Assembly: GCF_030283145.1 (NCBI RefSeq)
Contig: NZ_JASNWE010000002.1
Coordinates: 744,001-808,000, forward strand
Direction of reading: 5' to 3'
DNA length: 64,000 nt
Source: Actinomadura xylanilytica
Lineage (GTDB): Bacteria; Actinomycetota; Actinomycetes; Streptosporangiales; Streptosporangiaceae
Both the position numbers and the translations under genes were made by a program. This document shows, piece by piece, positions 44,834 to 53,341 of the stretch (position 1 is its first letter; each line of letters opens with the position of its first letter). The notes under the pieces were generated by a model. The model saw nothing but the letters and a program-made list of their open reading frames with translations. It had not been told where the DNA came from and made no database searches.

Positions 44834-46258
44834 TCAGGAGCGGCCGGAACGGGGCGCGCGGAGGAACACCGCGATGAGGGCGGCGCCCGCGAGGGCGAGT
44901 CCGGCGTTGACGAGCGTCGCGGTGTGGATGCCGTCCAGCACGCCGGCGCGGGCCGTCGCGACGGCGCTCATCACCGGGATGCCCACGGTGATCGCGACCT
45001 GCTGGGTCATCGTGGCGAGCCCGGTGGCCAGGCCCTGCTCCCCGTCCGGAAGACCGGAGGTGGCGGTGCCCATGAAGGCGACGATCGCGACCAGGTTGCC
45101 GAACCCGCCGATGGCCGTGGCGGCCAGCATCAGGCCGAGCCCGCCGCGGGACTCGCCGAGGCCGAGCAGCGCGGCGGTCGCGACGGCCTGGAGCACCAGC
45201 CCGCCGGCGAGCGTCCACCGGCCGCCGGCCCGCGCCATGATCCGCGGCGCGGCGACGCCGCCCGCGAACGTCCCGGCGCCGAGGACGCCGAGGGCCAGGC
45301 CGGTGGTGAGCGGCGAGAAGCCGAGCACCTGCTGGAGGTAGAGCGTCATCAGGAAGACCAGCGAGGTCTCGGTCGCGAATGCGACCAGGCCCCCGATGTT
45401 GCCCCAGGTGACGGTCCGCTTGGTCAGCACCCGCAGCGGCGCGAGCGGGGCGGGCGCGCGCCGCTCGACGAGCACGAACGCCACCAGCAGCGCCACCGCG
45501 GCGGCCAGCGTGCCAAGCGCGAGGGGACTGCCCCAGCCGCGCTCGCCGGCCGCGGTGATCCCGTACACCAGCGCCAGCAGGCCACCGGTGACGGTCACCG
45601 CGCCGGGCACGTCCAGCCGTCCCCTGCGGGCGGCGCGGCTCTCGCCGACCAGGACCGGCGTGACCACCAGGATCAGCACCGCGACCGGCACGTTCACCAG
45701 GAACGCCCAGCGCCAGCTCAGCAGGTCGGTGAGCACTCCGCCGAGCACCGCGCCGACGGTGAATCCGGCCGACATCAGCGCGCCGCTGAGGCCGAGCGCC
45801 CGGGTCCGCAGCCGGCCCTCGGGAAACGAGGTGGTCAGCAGCGACAGCGCCGCGGGCGTCGCCATCGCGGTGGCCAGGCCCTGCATGACCCGTCCGGCCA
45901 GCAGGACCGCCGGGCTGGTCGCCAGCCCGCCGAGCAGCGAGCCGAGGGCCAGCAGCGCCATGCCCGCCAGCAGCATCCGGCGGCGCCCGAACAGGTCGGC
46001 GACGCGTCCGAACAGCAGCGTGAAGCCGGCGGCGGGCAGCGCGAACGCGGTGGCGATCCACTGGAGCCCGCCGAGGCCGAAGCCGAGGCCCTCGCCGACG
46101 ACCGGCATGGCGACGTTGAGGATGGAGAAGTCGATGGCGAGCATGAACTGCGCGCCGAGGAGGAGGGTCAGGATCAGCTTGTGCCGCGAGGTCATCCGCG
46201 TCCCGGCGGACGCCGGGACGGCGGGCGCGGGGCCGGGTGCGGTCTCGATGAGGGTCAT
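44834..46258 (-). CDS. MFS drug:H+ antiporter-2 type transporter
   Basis: 474 residues, about 14 helices. MFS motif A (GRVADLFGRRRM), and LLLGAQFMLAIDFSILNVAM is the first helix pattern of the DHA2/EmrB-QacA subfamily. Such proteins extrude lipophilic compounds. The divergent XRE gene at 46375 and a near-palindrome between the two suggest repression by that regulator. The SDR gene follows. Confidence 0.92.
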   Translation of the reverse strand: MTLIETAPGPAPAVPASAGTRMTSRHKLILTLLLGAQFMLAIDFSILNVAMPVVGEGLGFGLGGLQWIATAFALPAAGFTLLFGRVADLFGRRRMLLAGMALLALGSLLGGLATSPAVLLAGRVMQGLATAMATPAALSLLTTSFPEGRLRTRALGLSGALMSAGFTVGAVLGGVLTDLLSWRWAFLVNVPVAVLILVVTPVLVGESRAARRGRLDVPGAVTVTGGLLALVYGITAAGERGWGSPLALGTLAAAVALLVAFVLVERRAPAPLAPLRVLTKRTVTWGNIGGLVAFATETSLVFLMTLYLQQVLGFSPLTTGLALGVLGAGTFAGGVAAPRIMARAGGRWTLAGGLVLQAVATAALLGLGESRGGLGLMLAATAIGGFGNLVAIVAFMGTATSGLPDGEQGLATGLATMTQQVAITVGIPVMSAVATARAGVLDGIHTATLVNAGLALAGAALIAVFLRAPRSGRS

Positions 46259-46308
46259 GGGAGAACGATCACGCGGGCGCGGCGCCGGACCCAGCCCTCC
46301 GTTGTTGG

Positions 46309-46322
46309 TACCACCGGCGGTA
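46309..46322. promoter_or_regulatory. near-palindrome between MFS operon and XRE gene
   Basis: taccacc-ggcggta pairs at 6 of 7 positions and is centred in the 116-base divergent promoter region. Likely operator. Confidence 0.5.
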
Positions 46323-46361
46323 TCAGGCTCGGCCGGCGGCCGGACCGCCCGGCGCTGCCGC

Positions 46362-46367
46362 TACCCT
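46362..46367 (+). promoter_or_regulatory. -10 element of leaderless XRE gene
   Basis: TACCCT lies 7 nt before ATG 46375. Confidence 0.6.
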
Positions 46368-46374
46368 CACCCGC

Positions 46375-47259
46375 ATGACCTCCCAGAACGGCGAGTTCGG
46401 CGCGTTCCTCAAGTCGCGGCGCGCACGGCTGCGGCCCGAGGACGTCGGTGTCCCCTCGTACGGGACGCGACGCCGCGTTCCGGGGCTGCGCCGTGAGGAG
46501 CTCGCACAGCTCGCCGGGGTGAGCGTGGCCTACTACATCCGGCTTGAGCAGGGGCACGGCGACAACGTCTCCGGCGAGGTCCTCGACGCGATCTCCCGCG
46601 CGCTGCGGCTGGACACCGACGAGCACGCCCACCTGCACCGCCTCGCGCACCCGCCGCGCCGGGAGCGCCGGGAGGCGCCGCCGCGGCTGCGCGCGCCGCT
46701 CCAGCACCTGCTCGACTCGATCACGCACGCCCCCGCGTACGTGGTCGGCCACCACACCGACGTGGTCGCCTGGAACCGGCTCACCGCCGCGGTCTTCGTC
46801 GACCTCGCCGAGGTCCCGCCGCAGGAGCGGACCTGGTCGCACCAGATCCACCTGAACGGCGACTACCGGACGCGGCTCGGCGGCAACTGGGGCACCGTGG
46901 CCCGCCGCAATGTGGCCTACCTGCGGTTCCGGTCCGCGCAGGAGCCCGGCGACGGACGGCTCCGCGCGGTGATCGACGGGCTGCTGGCGCGAAGCGCCGA
47001 GTTCGCGCGGATGTGGTCCGAGCACCACGTGACCGACCTGACGCACGGCGTGGCCCGCATCGTCCACCCGGACGTGGGCCCGCTGGAGCTGCCGTTCGAG
47101 ACCCTGCACCTGCCCGGCGACCCCGACCTGAGCCGGCTGATGCTGTACGCGGCCGAGCCGGGCTCGCCGTCCGAACGGGCGCTGCGGGAGCTCGCCGCAC
47201 GCGAGCTGGACGGCCCGTCCGGGCACGCCTCCAGCGCCGACCTCGCCCGCGGGGCGTAG
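46375..47259 (+). CDS. XRE regulator with MmyB-like ligand-binding domain
   Basis: 294 residues. The HTH is RRVPGLRREELAQLAGVSVA followed by YYIRLEQG. The C-terminal MmyB-type domain (about 105-280) includes APAYVVGHHTDVVAWNRLTA and FRSAQEPGDGRLRAVIDGLL. MmyB-like regulators bind fatty acids or hydrophobic ligands and often repress an adjacent SDR/MFS operon, as here. The start follows a leaderless TACCCT-N7-ATG. Confidence 0.92.
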   Translation: MTSQNGEFGAFLKSRRARLRPEDVGVPSYGTRRRVPGLRREELAQLAGVSVAYYIRLEQGHGDNVSGEVLDAISRALRLDTDEHAHLHRLAHPPRRERREAPPRLRAPLQHLLDSITHAPAYVVGHHTDVVAWNRLTAAVFVDLAEVPPQERTWSHQIHLNGDYRTRLGGNWGTVARRNVAYLRFRSAQEPGDGRLRAVIDGLLARSAEFARMWSEHHVTDLTHGVARIVHPDVGPLELPFETLHLPGDPDLSRLMLYAAEPGSPSERALRELAARELDGPSGHASSADLARGA

Positions 47260-47325
47260 CCCGCCGCGCCGCCGCGGCACGTCCCGCCGCACCGTACGAT
47301 CAGGGGCGGTGGACCTGCGGCAGCG

Positions 47326-48504
47326 ATGACGAGATCGAGCGGACGGCCGATGGACGAGAGCGACGAACGGCGGGTCCTCACCTGGACCGAGGACGGCGCG
47401 GAGCGGTCCGCCCCCTGGCGGTCCGAGAGCGGCGCGGCGCCACCCCGGAGGGTGGTGGTCGCCGACGACGAGACCCGCGCTGACGACGCGTACCGGCTGG
47501 CCTGCGAGGGCACCGCGCTGCTGTGGCGCGGCGACTTCCAGAACGCGCGGCAGCTCCTCCAGGCGATGACGCGCCGCGCCGACCGCCCGCCGCGGCGGCG
47601 GCGCGCGAAGGCCGAGCCGTCCCAGGTGCAGGCGTTCCACCTGTACCGGCAGGCCAGAGCCCAGCGGGCCCGGACCCTCGGCATGCTGCTGATCGCGTTC
47701 GAGCCGGGCCACGTGATCCCGCTGCGCCGGGCGCCGGACGTCCGGCAGTCCTGCACCGAGGCGTACGGCCCCGACGACGAGCCGTACGTCGCGTCGCTGC
47801 GGGAGCTGCTCGGCGTGATCGGCGCGCACGAGTGGCGGGAGAAGGGCGTGCGGGTCGAGGCGCTCGGCGGCGACCGGATCCACCCGCACTACGGCGTGTT
47901 CTCCCCGGTCAGGGGCGAGTACGTCGACCTGGTCGCCGAAGCGCCGCTGCCCACCGGGGCGGTCGCCTACGACGTCGGCACCGGCACCGGCGTGCTGGCC
48001 GCCGTCCTGGCCCGGCGCGGCGTCGGACGCGTCGTCGCCACCGACCAGGACCCGCGCGCGCTCGCCTGCGCCCGCGAGAACCTCGCCCGGCTGGACCTCG
48101 CCGACCGGGTGGAGGTCGTCGAGGCCGACCTGTTCCCGCCCGGCCGGGCGGCGTTGATCGTGTGCAATCCGCCATGGGTGCCGGCGCGGCCGAGCTCCCC
48201 GCTGGAGCACGCGGTGTTCGATCCGGACGGGCGGATGCTGCTCGGCTTCCTCGGCGGGCTGGCCGAGCACCTGGCGCCCGGAGGCGAGGGCTGGCTGATC
48301 CTGTCCGACCTCGCCGAGCATCTCGGGCTGCGCACCAGGGCCGACCTGCTCGCCGCGTTCGCCGCGGCGGGCCTGGACGTCGTCGATCGCCTGGACATCA
48401 AGCCGCGGCACCCGCGCGCCTCCGACGCCACCGATCCGCTCCACGCCGCCCGCGCCGCCGAGGTCACCTCCCTGTGGCGCCTCACCCCGGCCCACGCGGA
48501 CTGA
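47326..48504 (+). CDS. HemK/PrmC-like methyltransferase
   Basis: 392 residues. The SAM site VAYDVGTGTGVLAAVLARRG is followed by VCNPPWVPARPSSPLE. The N-P-P-W/Y motif marks N6-adenine or N5-glutamine methyltransferases of the HemK type. The first 180 residues (a helical and basic region, including RRADRPPRRRRAKAEPSQV) do not match PrmC. The protein is longer than PrmC and probably targets a different substrate. ATG 47350 is an alternative start. A TACGAT -10-like element lies at 47295. Confidence 0.8.
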   Translation: MTRSSGRPMDESDERRVLTWTEDGAERSAPWRSESGAAPPRRVVVADDETRADDAYRLACEGTALLWRGDFQNARQLLQAMTRRADRPPRRRRAKAEPSQVQAFHLYRQARAQRARTLGMLLIAFEPGHVIPLRRAPDVRQSCTEAYGPDDEPYVASLRELLGVIGAHEWREKGVRVEALGGDRIHPHYGVFSPVRGEYVDLVAEAPLPTGAVAYDVGTGTGVLAAVLARRGVGRVVATDQDPRALACARENLARLDLADRVEVVEADLFPPGRAALIVCNPPWVPARPSSPLEHAVFDPDGRMLLGFLGGLAEHLAPGGEGWLILSDLAEHLGLRTRADLLAAFAAAGLDVVDRLDIKPRHPRASDATDPLHAARAAEVTSLWRLTPAHAD

Positions 48505-48571
48505 TCGGCCGGCGGCCCCGAACAGTCACCCGCCCCCGCCCCTCGCCCCGCCCGCGATCACCCGGACGCGA

Positions 48572-49123
48572 TCACCCAGGCACGGGGATCCCGCGCAGCC
48601 GGACGAGGCCGATCCGGGTCCGGAGGTCGGGCTCGGCGTACCCCGCGCGCACCGCGTACCGTCCGGCATCCAGCGGAACACGCACATGGTCTTCGTGGCT
48701 CACCGCGATGCCCGGCAACGCCGCGTCGAACAGGACCACAGGGCCGGGCACGTCCCAGTACAGCTCGGGCTCCCAGTCGGCTTCCCGCATCGCGTCCCCC
48801 ACGCTCCCGAGCAGCCCGTCCTCGGAATCGGCGGCGCACCACCGCACGAACGCGCCGTGCTCGGGAACGAACGACGTGCCGGTAGGGTCGTCGCCGAGGA
48901 CCAGGCCGGTCGCCTGCCCGACAGGGATCAGGCCGACCCGGCCGCCGACCGCGCAGGCCCTGTCGTAGTCGGTCTCCGTCGCGGGCTCCTCGATCCCGAG
49001 CCAGGACGGCAGCTCCGCCTCAGGGAGGACGACCAGTGGCCCGGTGGACTCCACCCACTCGACCACGCCGGGCTCCCCGTACCTGACCAACTCGACCTCC
49101 AGAGTTCTCGCCGCTCGCGGCAT
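48572..49123 (-). CDS. Imm21 family immunity protein, orphan
   Basis: 183 residues: VVEWVESTGPLVVLPEAELP near the start, TETDYDRACAVGGRVGLI, LVLGDDPTGTSFVPEHGAF-VRW and CAADSEDGLLGSVGD. These patterns fit the Imm21 family of polymorphic-toxin immunity proteins. No toxin gene is next to it. The nearest neighbour is a truncated WD40 gene, which with it may mark a decayed toxin or conflict locus. The frame is open upstream to 49243, but MPRAARTLEV (ATG 49123) is the likelier start. Confidence 0.72.
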   Translation of the reverse strand: MPRAARTLEVELVRYGEPGVVEWVESTGPLVVLPEAELPSWLGIEEPATETDYDRACAVGGRVGLIPVGQATGLVLGDDPTGTSFVPEHGAFVRWCAADSEDGLLGSVGDAMREADWEPELYWDVPGPVVLFDAALPGIAVSHEDHVRVPLDAGRYAVRAGYAEPDLRTRIGLVRLRGIPVPG

Positions 49124-49365
49124 TCTCCCGCATCCCGCCCGCGGCGCCGCCGTGTGCCGTCGCGGTCGTCGTACGCCCTGGAGGATCTCGCGGCTCGTGT
49201 CATCGAGCATCGCGCTGACCTGTGGTTCTGTCGGCCGTCTCACGTCCCGGGCACATCCACGAGTGTGAGCGCGTCCAGGGCCGGTGATCCAGCCGGTCTC
49301 ACAGCCGATGTCGAATCCGACATCATCCGACAGGAGAAGACCGGTAGGTCCCGCCGCGGCGAACT

Positions 49366-49617
49366 TTGCTCGGCTCTGTGGCGTCCCAGTGGCTGATGAT
49401 CAATTGCTGTGGTGACGACGCGGTGGCCAAGCGTTGGGACACCACCACCCAGACCCAGCTCGGCGCGGACCTCACCGGTCACACCGGCTCGGTGGGGGCC
49501 CTCGCCTTCGACCACGCCATGAGGTCCCTGATCACCATCGCCGGACGCCCCCTCACCCGCACCGAATGGACCCGGTACGTACCGTCCGGTATCGGCTACC
49601 GCGCCATCTGTCCGTGA
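49366..49617 (+). pseudogene. C-terminal remnant of a WD40-repeat protein
   Basis: Translated DDAVAKRWDTTTQTQLGADL, TGHTGSVGALAFDHAM, then LITIAGRPLTRTEWTRY and IGYRAICP. The first part is one WD40 blade; the second is the standard C-terminal tail of actinobacterial WD40/nSTAND proteins, fused to it out of place. There is no start, no N-terminal domain and no ribosome site. The bulk of the gene is deleted. Confidence 0.75.
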
Positions 49618-49647
49618 CCATCGCCGTCACTCAGGGGCCACCCGGAC

Positions 49648-52086
49648 TCATCGCGGCAGGCCCGCGGCCTCGATGGCACGGCGGCGGGTCGCGCGCCAGG
49701 TCGAGGCCGACGCGGTGGCGACGGCGATGAGGGCGCACAGGGCGATGGCGCCGCCGATCTCGGGCCACGCGACCACGGTCGGCGGACTGGTCGCGAGCTT
49801 GGCCAACGACACGTGCTGGGTGATCGCGGCGAGGGCGGTCGCCGCGGCGGCGAGGGCGGTTCCAATGACCACTGCTATGGCCGACTCGGCTGCGCAGACG
49901 CGGACGATCTGACCGCGTGCCGAGCCGGCGAGTCCGAGGAGGGCGAACTCGCGGCGGCGGCCGGCCATGGCCATGACCAGGGTGTTGGCAATCGCGATCA
50001 AGGCATAGGCGAGAGTGATCCCCAGGATCACCACCGCGGCGTTGTTCGCCTGCCGCTCGGCGCTCGACCGTTCGGCGTCGAGGAAGGCGTCGTAGCGCAT
50101 GACGCGGGCTCCGGTGCCCGCCAGCGCCCGGTCCACCGCGGCGGTGTCGAGGGGACCGGAGGAATCGAGGTAGACCTGGTTCGCCGTCGTCGTGCCGGTC
50201 AGCGCGGACGAGGCGTAGGTGTCGTCCCCGTGCAGGCCGCGCGCGACGACGGCGGGGATGACCATCGGGAGCCGCCGTCCGGACGGCAGCAGCGCGACCA
50301 CGTGGCCGCCCACCGACAGGTCGTCCGAGTCGGCCGCGTGCTGGTCGATGACCAGGAAATTGTCCGGCAGGGCGGTGAGGGACCCGGAGCGGACGGGCGG
50401 CCGGATGGAGCGGCCCAGCGCCTTCGGGGGCACCACGGTCGTGGTCAGCGAATCGATCTGCTCGCCGTGGACGGTGCCGATCCGCACGTTCATCGTGGTG
50501 ACCGGCGTGATGTCGATCCCGGGCACGGCCCTGAGCCGGGCGAGCGTCCGGGCGTCGATCTCGCCACCGCCGCCGGGCTGGACCACCGCCGTCGCGCGGA
50601 TCTCCTGCCGCTGCCGGACGAGCGTCGTGGCGTCAGCGGACCTCTGGAGGGTCAGCAGCGTGCCGACCAGTCCGACGGCCAGCACGACGGGTGTCACGAT
50701 CGCGACCGTCCGGCGCCGGGAGGCGAGGATGTTCTCGCGCACCAGCAGGGGACCGGCCTTGGCGGATCCGCGCAGCGGCCGGATCAGCAGCCGGGTGACG
50801 GGAGGCAGGAGGACCGGCGCCAGCAGCGCGACCGCGCCCACGTAGAGCACCGGGACCGCTTCGTACTTGCGGACGGTGGCCGCGAGATAGGGCGTGGTCC
50901 GGGAGATCTGGATCCCCGCGATGACCGCGCCGGCCAGCATCCCCGTCCCCAGCAGCAGGCGGACCGGCGTCAGCGCGCGGCGCTCCACCGCGCTGTCCCG
51001 CATCACCTCCACCGGGCGGATCAGCGAGACGCGCAGCAGGGTCGCGGCGGCACCGGCCAGCGCGGCGGCCACGCCGACGACGAAGGCGATCAGCAGCGGC
51101 ACGACGGTGACCGGGATGGCGAACCAGGTAGGGGCCACGTCGTGACCGACCATCCAGGAGCGCAGCGGGACGGTCCCGAACGGCGCGAGCACGCATCCGG
51201 TGAAGGCCGCGGCCAGGCCGACGAGCAGCGCCTCGCCGAGCACCATGCGCCGCACCTGCCCAGGAGCGGCGCCCACCAGCCTCAACAGCGCGAGTTCGCG
51301 GCGGCGCTGCTCGGCGGCGAAGGCGAACGTCGCGACGACGACGAACACCGCGACGAACACCGCGAGCCCCGTCGTGCTGCCCGCCATGCCCTGTGCGTTG
51401 GCCAACTCGGCAGATCCGCCGGTGTCGTCGGGATCGATCTGAGTCCGGGCGTGGCCCGTGAGGACGGTCGCCCGGGCGCCCACGAGCGCGGCGAGCCGGT
51501 GCGGATCCTGGTCGGTGGCCAGCGCGTTGACGCCCGGGGACAGGCGCGCCGCCTCCGCGTCGCTGAAGAAGACCGCGTGCTCGAACCACGCCGCGCCGGT
51601 GACGCCCACGACGCGGTAGTCGCGGACGCCGTCGGGCGTGGCGACCTCGGCCCGCCGTCCGACGGACGCCGCGGAGCCGCCGCCGACAACGATCTCGTCC
51701 GCGGCGCCCGGGCCACGACCGACCACCAGGCGATAGCCCGCGGAGGCGGCCGACGACCAGGGGTGACCGGAGGTCTGCGCCGGGCCGGAGGCGAGCCGGA
51801 CGGGGAAGGTGCGGTCGGGAGTGGCGCGTCCCGCCGCGGTGACCTTCGCGACCACGTCGGCCGGGAGAACGGCGGGCGCCTTCATCGGCTCACCCTCGAA
51901 GCCCAGCGGCACGACCACGGCCGGAGTCGCCGCGAAGCGCTGCGGGCCCGGGTGCGGCGTGCCGAGGGTGGCGGCGAGGGTCAGCGCCATCATGCCGATC
52001 ATCGTCGTCCCGAGCGCGAGGGCGGCGAAGGCGCCGGCGAAGCCGATCAGGCGGTGGCGCAGGGTGGCAGCAGCGAGCTTCAGCAC
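49648..52086 (-). CDS. ABC exporter permease, FtsX-like, large
   Basis: 812 residues. An N-terminal helix ([20 protein letters not shown]) and a large extracellular domain (about 35-240) are followed by a first FtsX core ([20 protein letters not shown]), a middle membrane section, a second extracellular part (about 490-650) and a C-terminal FtsX core ([20 protein letters not shown]). This layout is the long MacB-like actinobacterial permease. GTG 52086 overlaps the ATPase stop by 7 bases. The exported compound is unknown. Confidence 0.9.
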   Translation of the reverse strand: MLKLAAATLRHRLIGFAGAFAALALGTTMIGMMALTLAATLGTPHPGPQRFAATPAVVVPLGFEGEPMKAPAVLPADVVAKVTAAGRATPDRTFPVRLASGPAQTSGHPWSSAASAGYRLVVGRGPGAADEIVVGGGSAASVGRRAEVATPDGVRDYRVVGVTGAAWFEHAVFFSDAEAARLSPGVNALATDQDPHRLAALVGARATVLTGHARTQIDPDDTGGSAELANAQGMAGSTTGLAVFVAVFVVVATFAFAAEQRRRELALLRLVGAAPGQVRRMVLGEALLVGLAAAFTGCVLAPFGTVPLRSWMVGHDVAPTWFAIPVTVVPLLIAFVVGVAAALAGAAATLLRVSLIRPVEVMRDSAVERRALTPVRLLLGTGMLAGAVIAGIQISRTTPYLAATVRKYEAVPVLYVGAVALLAPVLLPPVTRLLIRPLRGSAKAGPLLVRENILASRRRTVAIVTPVVLAVGLVGTLLTLQRSADATTLVRQRQEIRATAVVQPGGGGEIDARTLARLRAVPGIDITPVTTMNVRIGTVHGEQIDSLTTTVVPPKALGRSIRPPVRSGSLTALPDNFLVIDQHAADSDDLSVGGHVVALLPSGRRLPMVIPAVVARGLHGDDTYASSALTGTTTANQVYLDSSGPLDTAAVDRALAGTGARVMRYDAFLDAERSSAERQANNAAVVILGITLAYALIAIANTLVMAMAGRRREFALLGLAGSARGQIVRVCAAESAIAVVIGTALAAAATALAAITQHVSLAKLATSPPTVVAWPEIGGAIALCALIAVATASASTWRATRRRAIEAAGLPR

Positions 52087-52898
52087 GGGACCGTCTCGTT
52101 CCCGTCGGGCTCCAGCGCCGCCATCCGCAGAGCGACGGACTCGGCCGTCGGGTCGGCCAGTTCGCCGGTGACCCGCCCGTCGGCGAGGAAGACCACGCGC
52201 CGCGCGTACGAGGCGGCCACCGGATCGTGCGTCACCATGACGACCGTGTGCCCGTGCTCCTCCACGACGCCGCGCAGCAGCGTCAGGACGTCGCGCGCCG
52301 TCCGGGAGTCCAGCGCGCCGGTCGGCTCGTCCGCGAAGAGCACCTGGGGCCCGGTCACCAGCGCCCGGGCGATGGCGACCCGCTGCTGCTGTCCGCCGGA
52401 GAGCTCGGCCGGGCGGTGCCTGCCGCGGTCGGCGAGCCCCACCTGCGCCAGCCCCCGGTCGACGGCCACCGGATCGATCCCGCGACCGGCGAGCCGCAGC
52501 GGCAGTTCCACGTTCTGCCGGGCCGTCAGCGCCGGGATCAGGTTGAAGGACTGGAACACGAACCCCATCCGCTCGCGCCGCAGCCTGGTCAGCGCCCGCT
52601 CGGGGAGCCGGTGCAGCGGCTCCCCGGCCAGCAGGATCCGGCCGGCGTCGACCCGGTCGAGCCCCGCCGCGCACTGCAGCAGCGTCGACTTCCCCGATCC
52701 GGAAGGGCCCATGATCGCGGTGAAGGTCCCGGCGCGGAACGACAGGCTGACCCCGTCCAGGGCGGCGATCCGGGCGGCGCCGTCCTTCCCGTAGGACTTG
52801 CGGACGTCGGTCAGGCTGACGACCTCGTCGTCGCTCGCCGCCCTGGCGAGGCCGCGTCCGGGCGAGGACGACGTGGGGGGAGTCTTCTTCTTGAGCAC
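52080..52898 (-). CDS. ABC exporter ATPase, MacB/LolD type, second system
   Basis: 272 residues. Walker [12 protein letters not shown]-loop [10 protein letters not shown], signature [14 protein letters not shown], Walker [14 protein letters not shown]-loop VMVTHD. It is closely similar to the ATPase at 11385, but the two exporters' permeases differ in length and layout, so they are separate systems. GTG 52898 follows GGCGGA; an ATG-like frame opening at 52931 is the alternative. A striking 11-bp repeat array lies 85 bases upstream. Confidence 0.92.
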   Translation of the reverse strand: MLKKKTPPTSSSPGRGLARAASDDEVVSLTDVRKSYGKDGAARIAALDGVSLSFRAGTFTAIMGPSGSGKSTLLQCAAGLDRVDAGRILLAGEPLHRLPERALTRLRRERMGFVFQSFNLIPALTARQNVELPLRLAGRGIDPVAVDRGLAQVGLADRGRHRPAELSGGQQQRVAIARALVTGPQVLFADEPTGALDSRTARDVLTLLRGVVEEHGHTVVMVTHDPVAASYARRVVFLADGRVTGELADPTAESVALRMAALEPDGNETVPC

Positions 52899-52982
52899 GC
52901 TTCCGCCTTCAGGGGCTGGGGGGCGGGGCATCCGGCCCCGACGTCAGAAGCTAGGGCCGTCCGCGGCTCCGACGCCTCCGGG

Positions 52983-53026
52983 CTGACCCCTGATATCGCC
53001 CCTAGAAGTCCCTGAGAGATCCCTGA
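52983..53026 (-). promoter_or_regulatory. four-copy 11-bp direct repeat, response-regulator type
   Basis: On the minus strand the sequence is four 11-bp units starting tcagggatctc, tcagggacttc, taggggcgata, tcaggggtcag (units begin at 53026, 53015, 53004 and 52993). The conserved hexamer recurs every 11 bases, one helical turn. This is the geometry used by OmpR/PhoB- or SARP-type activators upstream of an operon. No such regulator is encoded nearby. Confidence 0.75.
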
Positions 53027-53250
53027 CCGGAAGGCGGCGGCGCGCCCGAGCGCCCGCAAGGGCCGTCGCCGGGCGGACGCATCCGGCCACACCGCAGATG
53101 ACCCGCTACTGGGGTCGAGCACACCGCGGAGTCGAAGCCATCTCGCACGATGGTGATCGATCGGACTCGGGCCCGGGTGATCGCGCGGTTCGGTCCGGGC
53201 GAATAGCAGCGCGTCACGCATGCCGGGAAGACAGCGAGGCAGCCGTCCCA

Positions 53251-53320
53251 GTCTCAGATTCGTGTCAGATATGGCATCGCTTGGCCATCGCTCGTGAGAT
53301 TTGGCCACGAAATCTGAGAC
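53251..53320 (-). terminator. long AT-containing hairpin after dnaB
   Basis: gtctcagattcgtg (53251-53264) pairs with cacgaaatctgagac (53306-53320) except for one bulged base. An inner atggc/gccat pair lies within. The element is less GC-rich than other terminators in the window and sits 21 bases beyond the dnaB stop. It could be a terminator or a small MITE-like element with terminal inverted repeats. Confidence 0.55.
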
Positions 53321-53341
53321 CCTACAACCCGCCCGCGGCCT

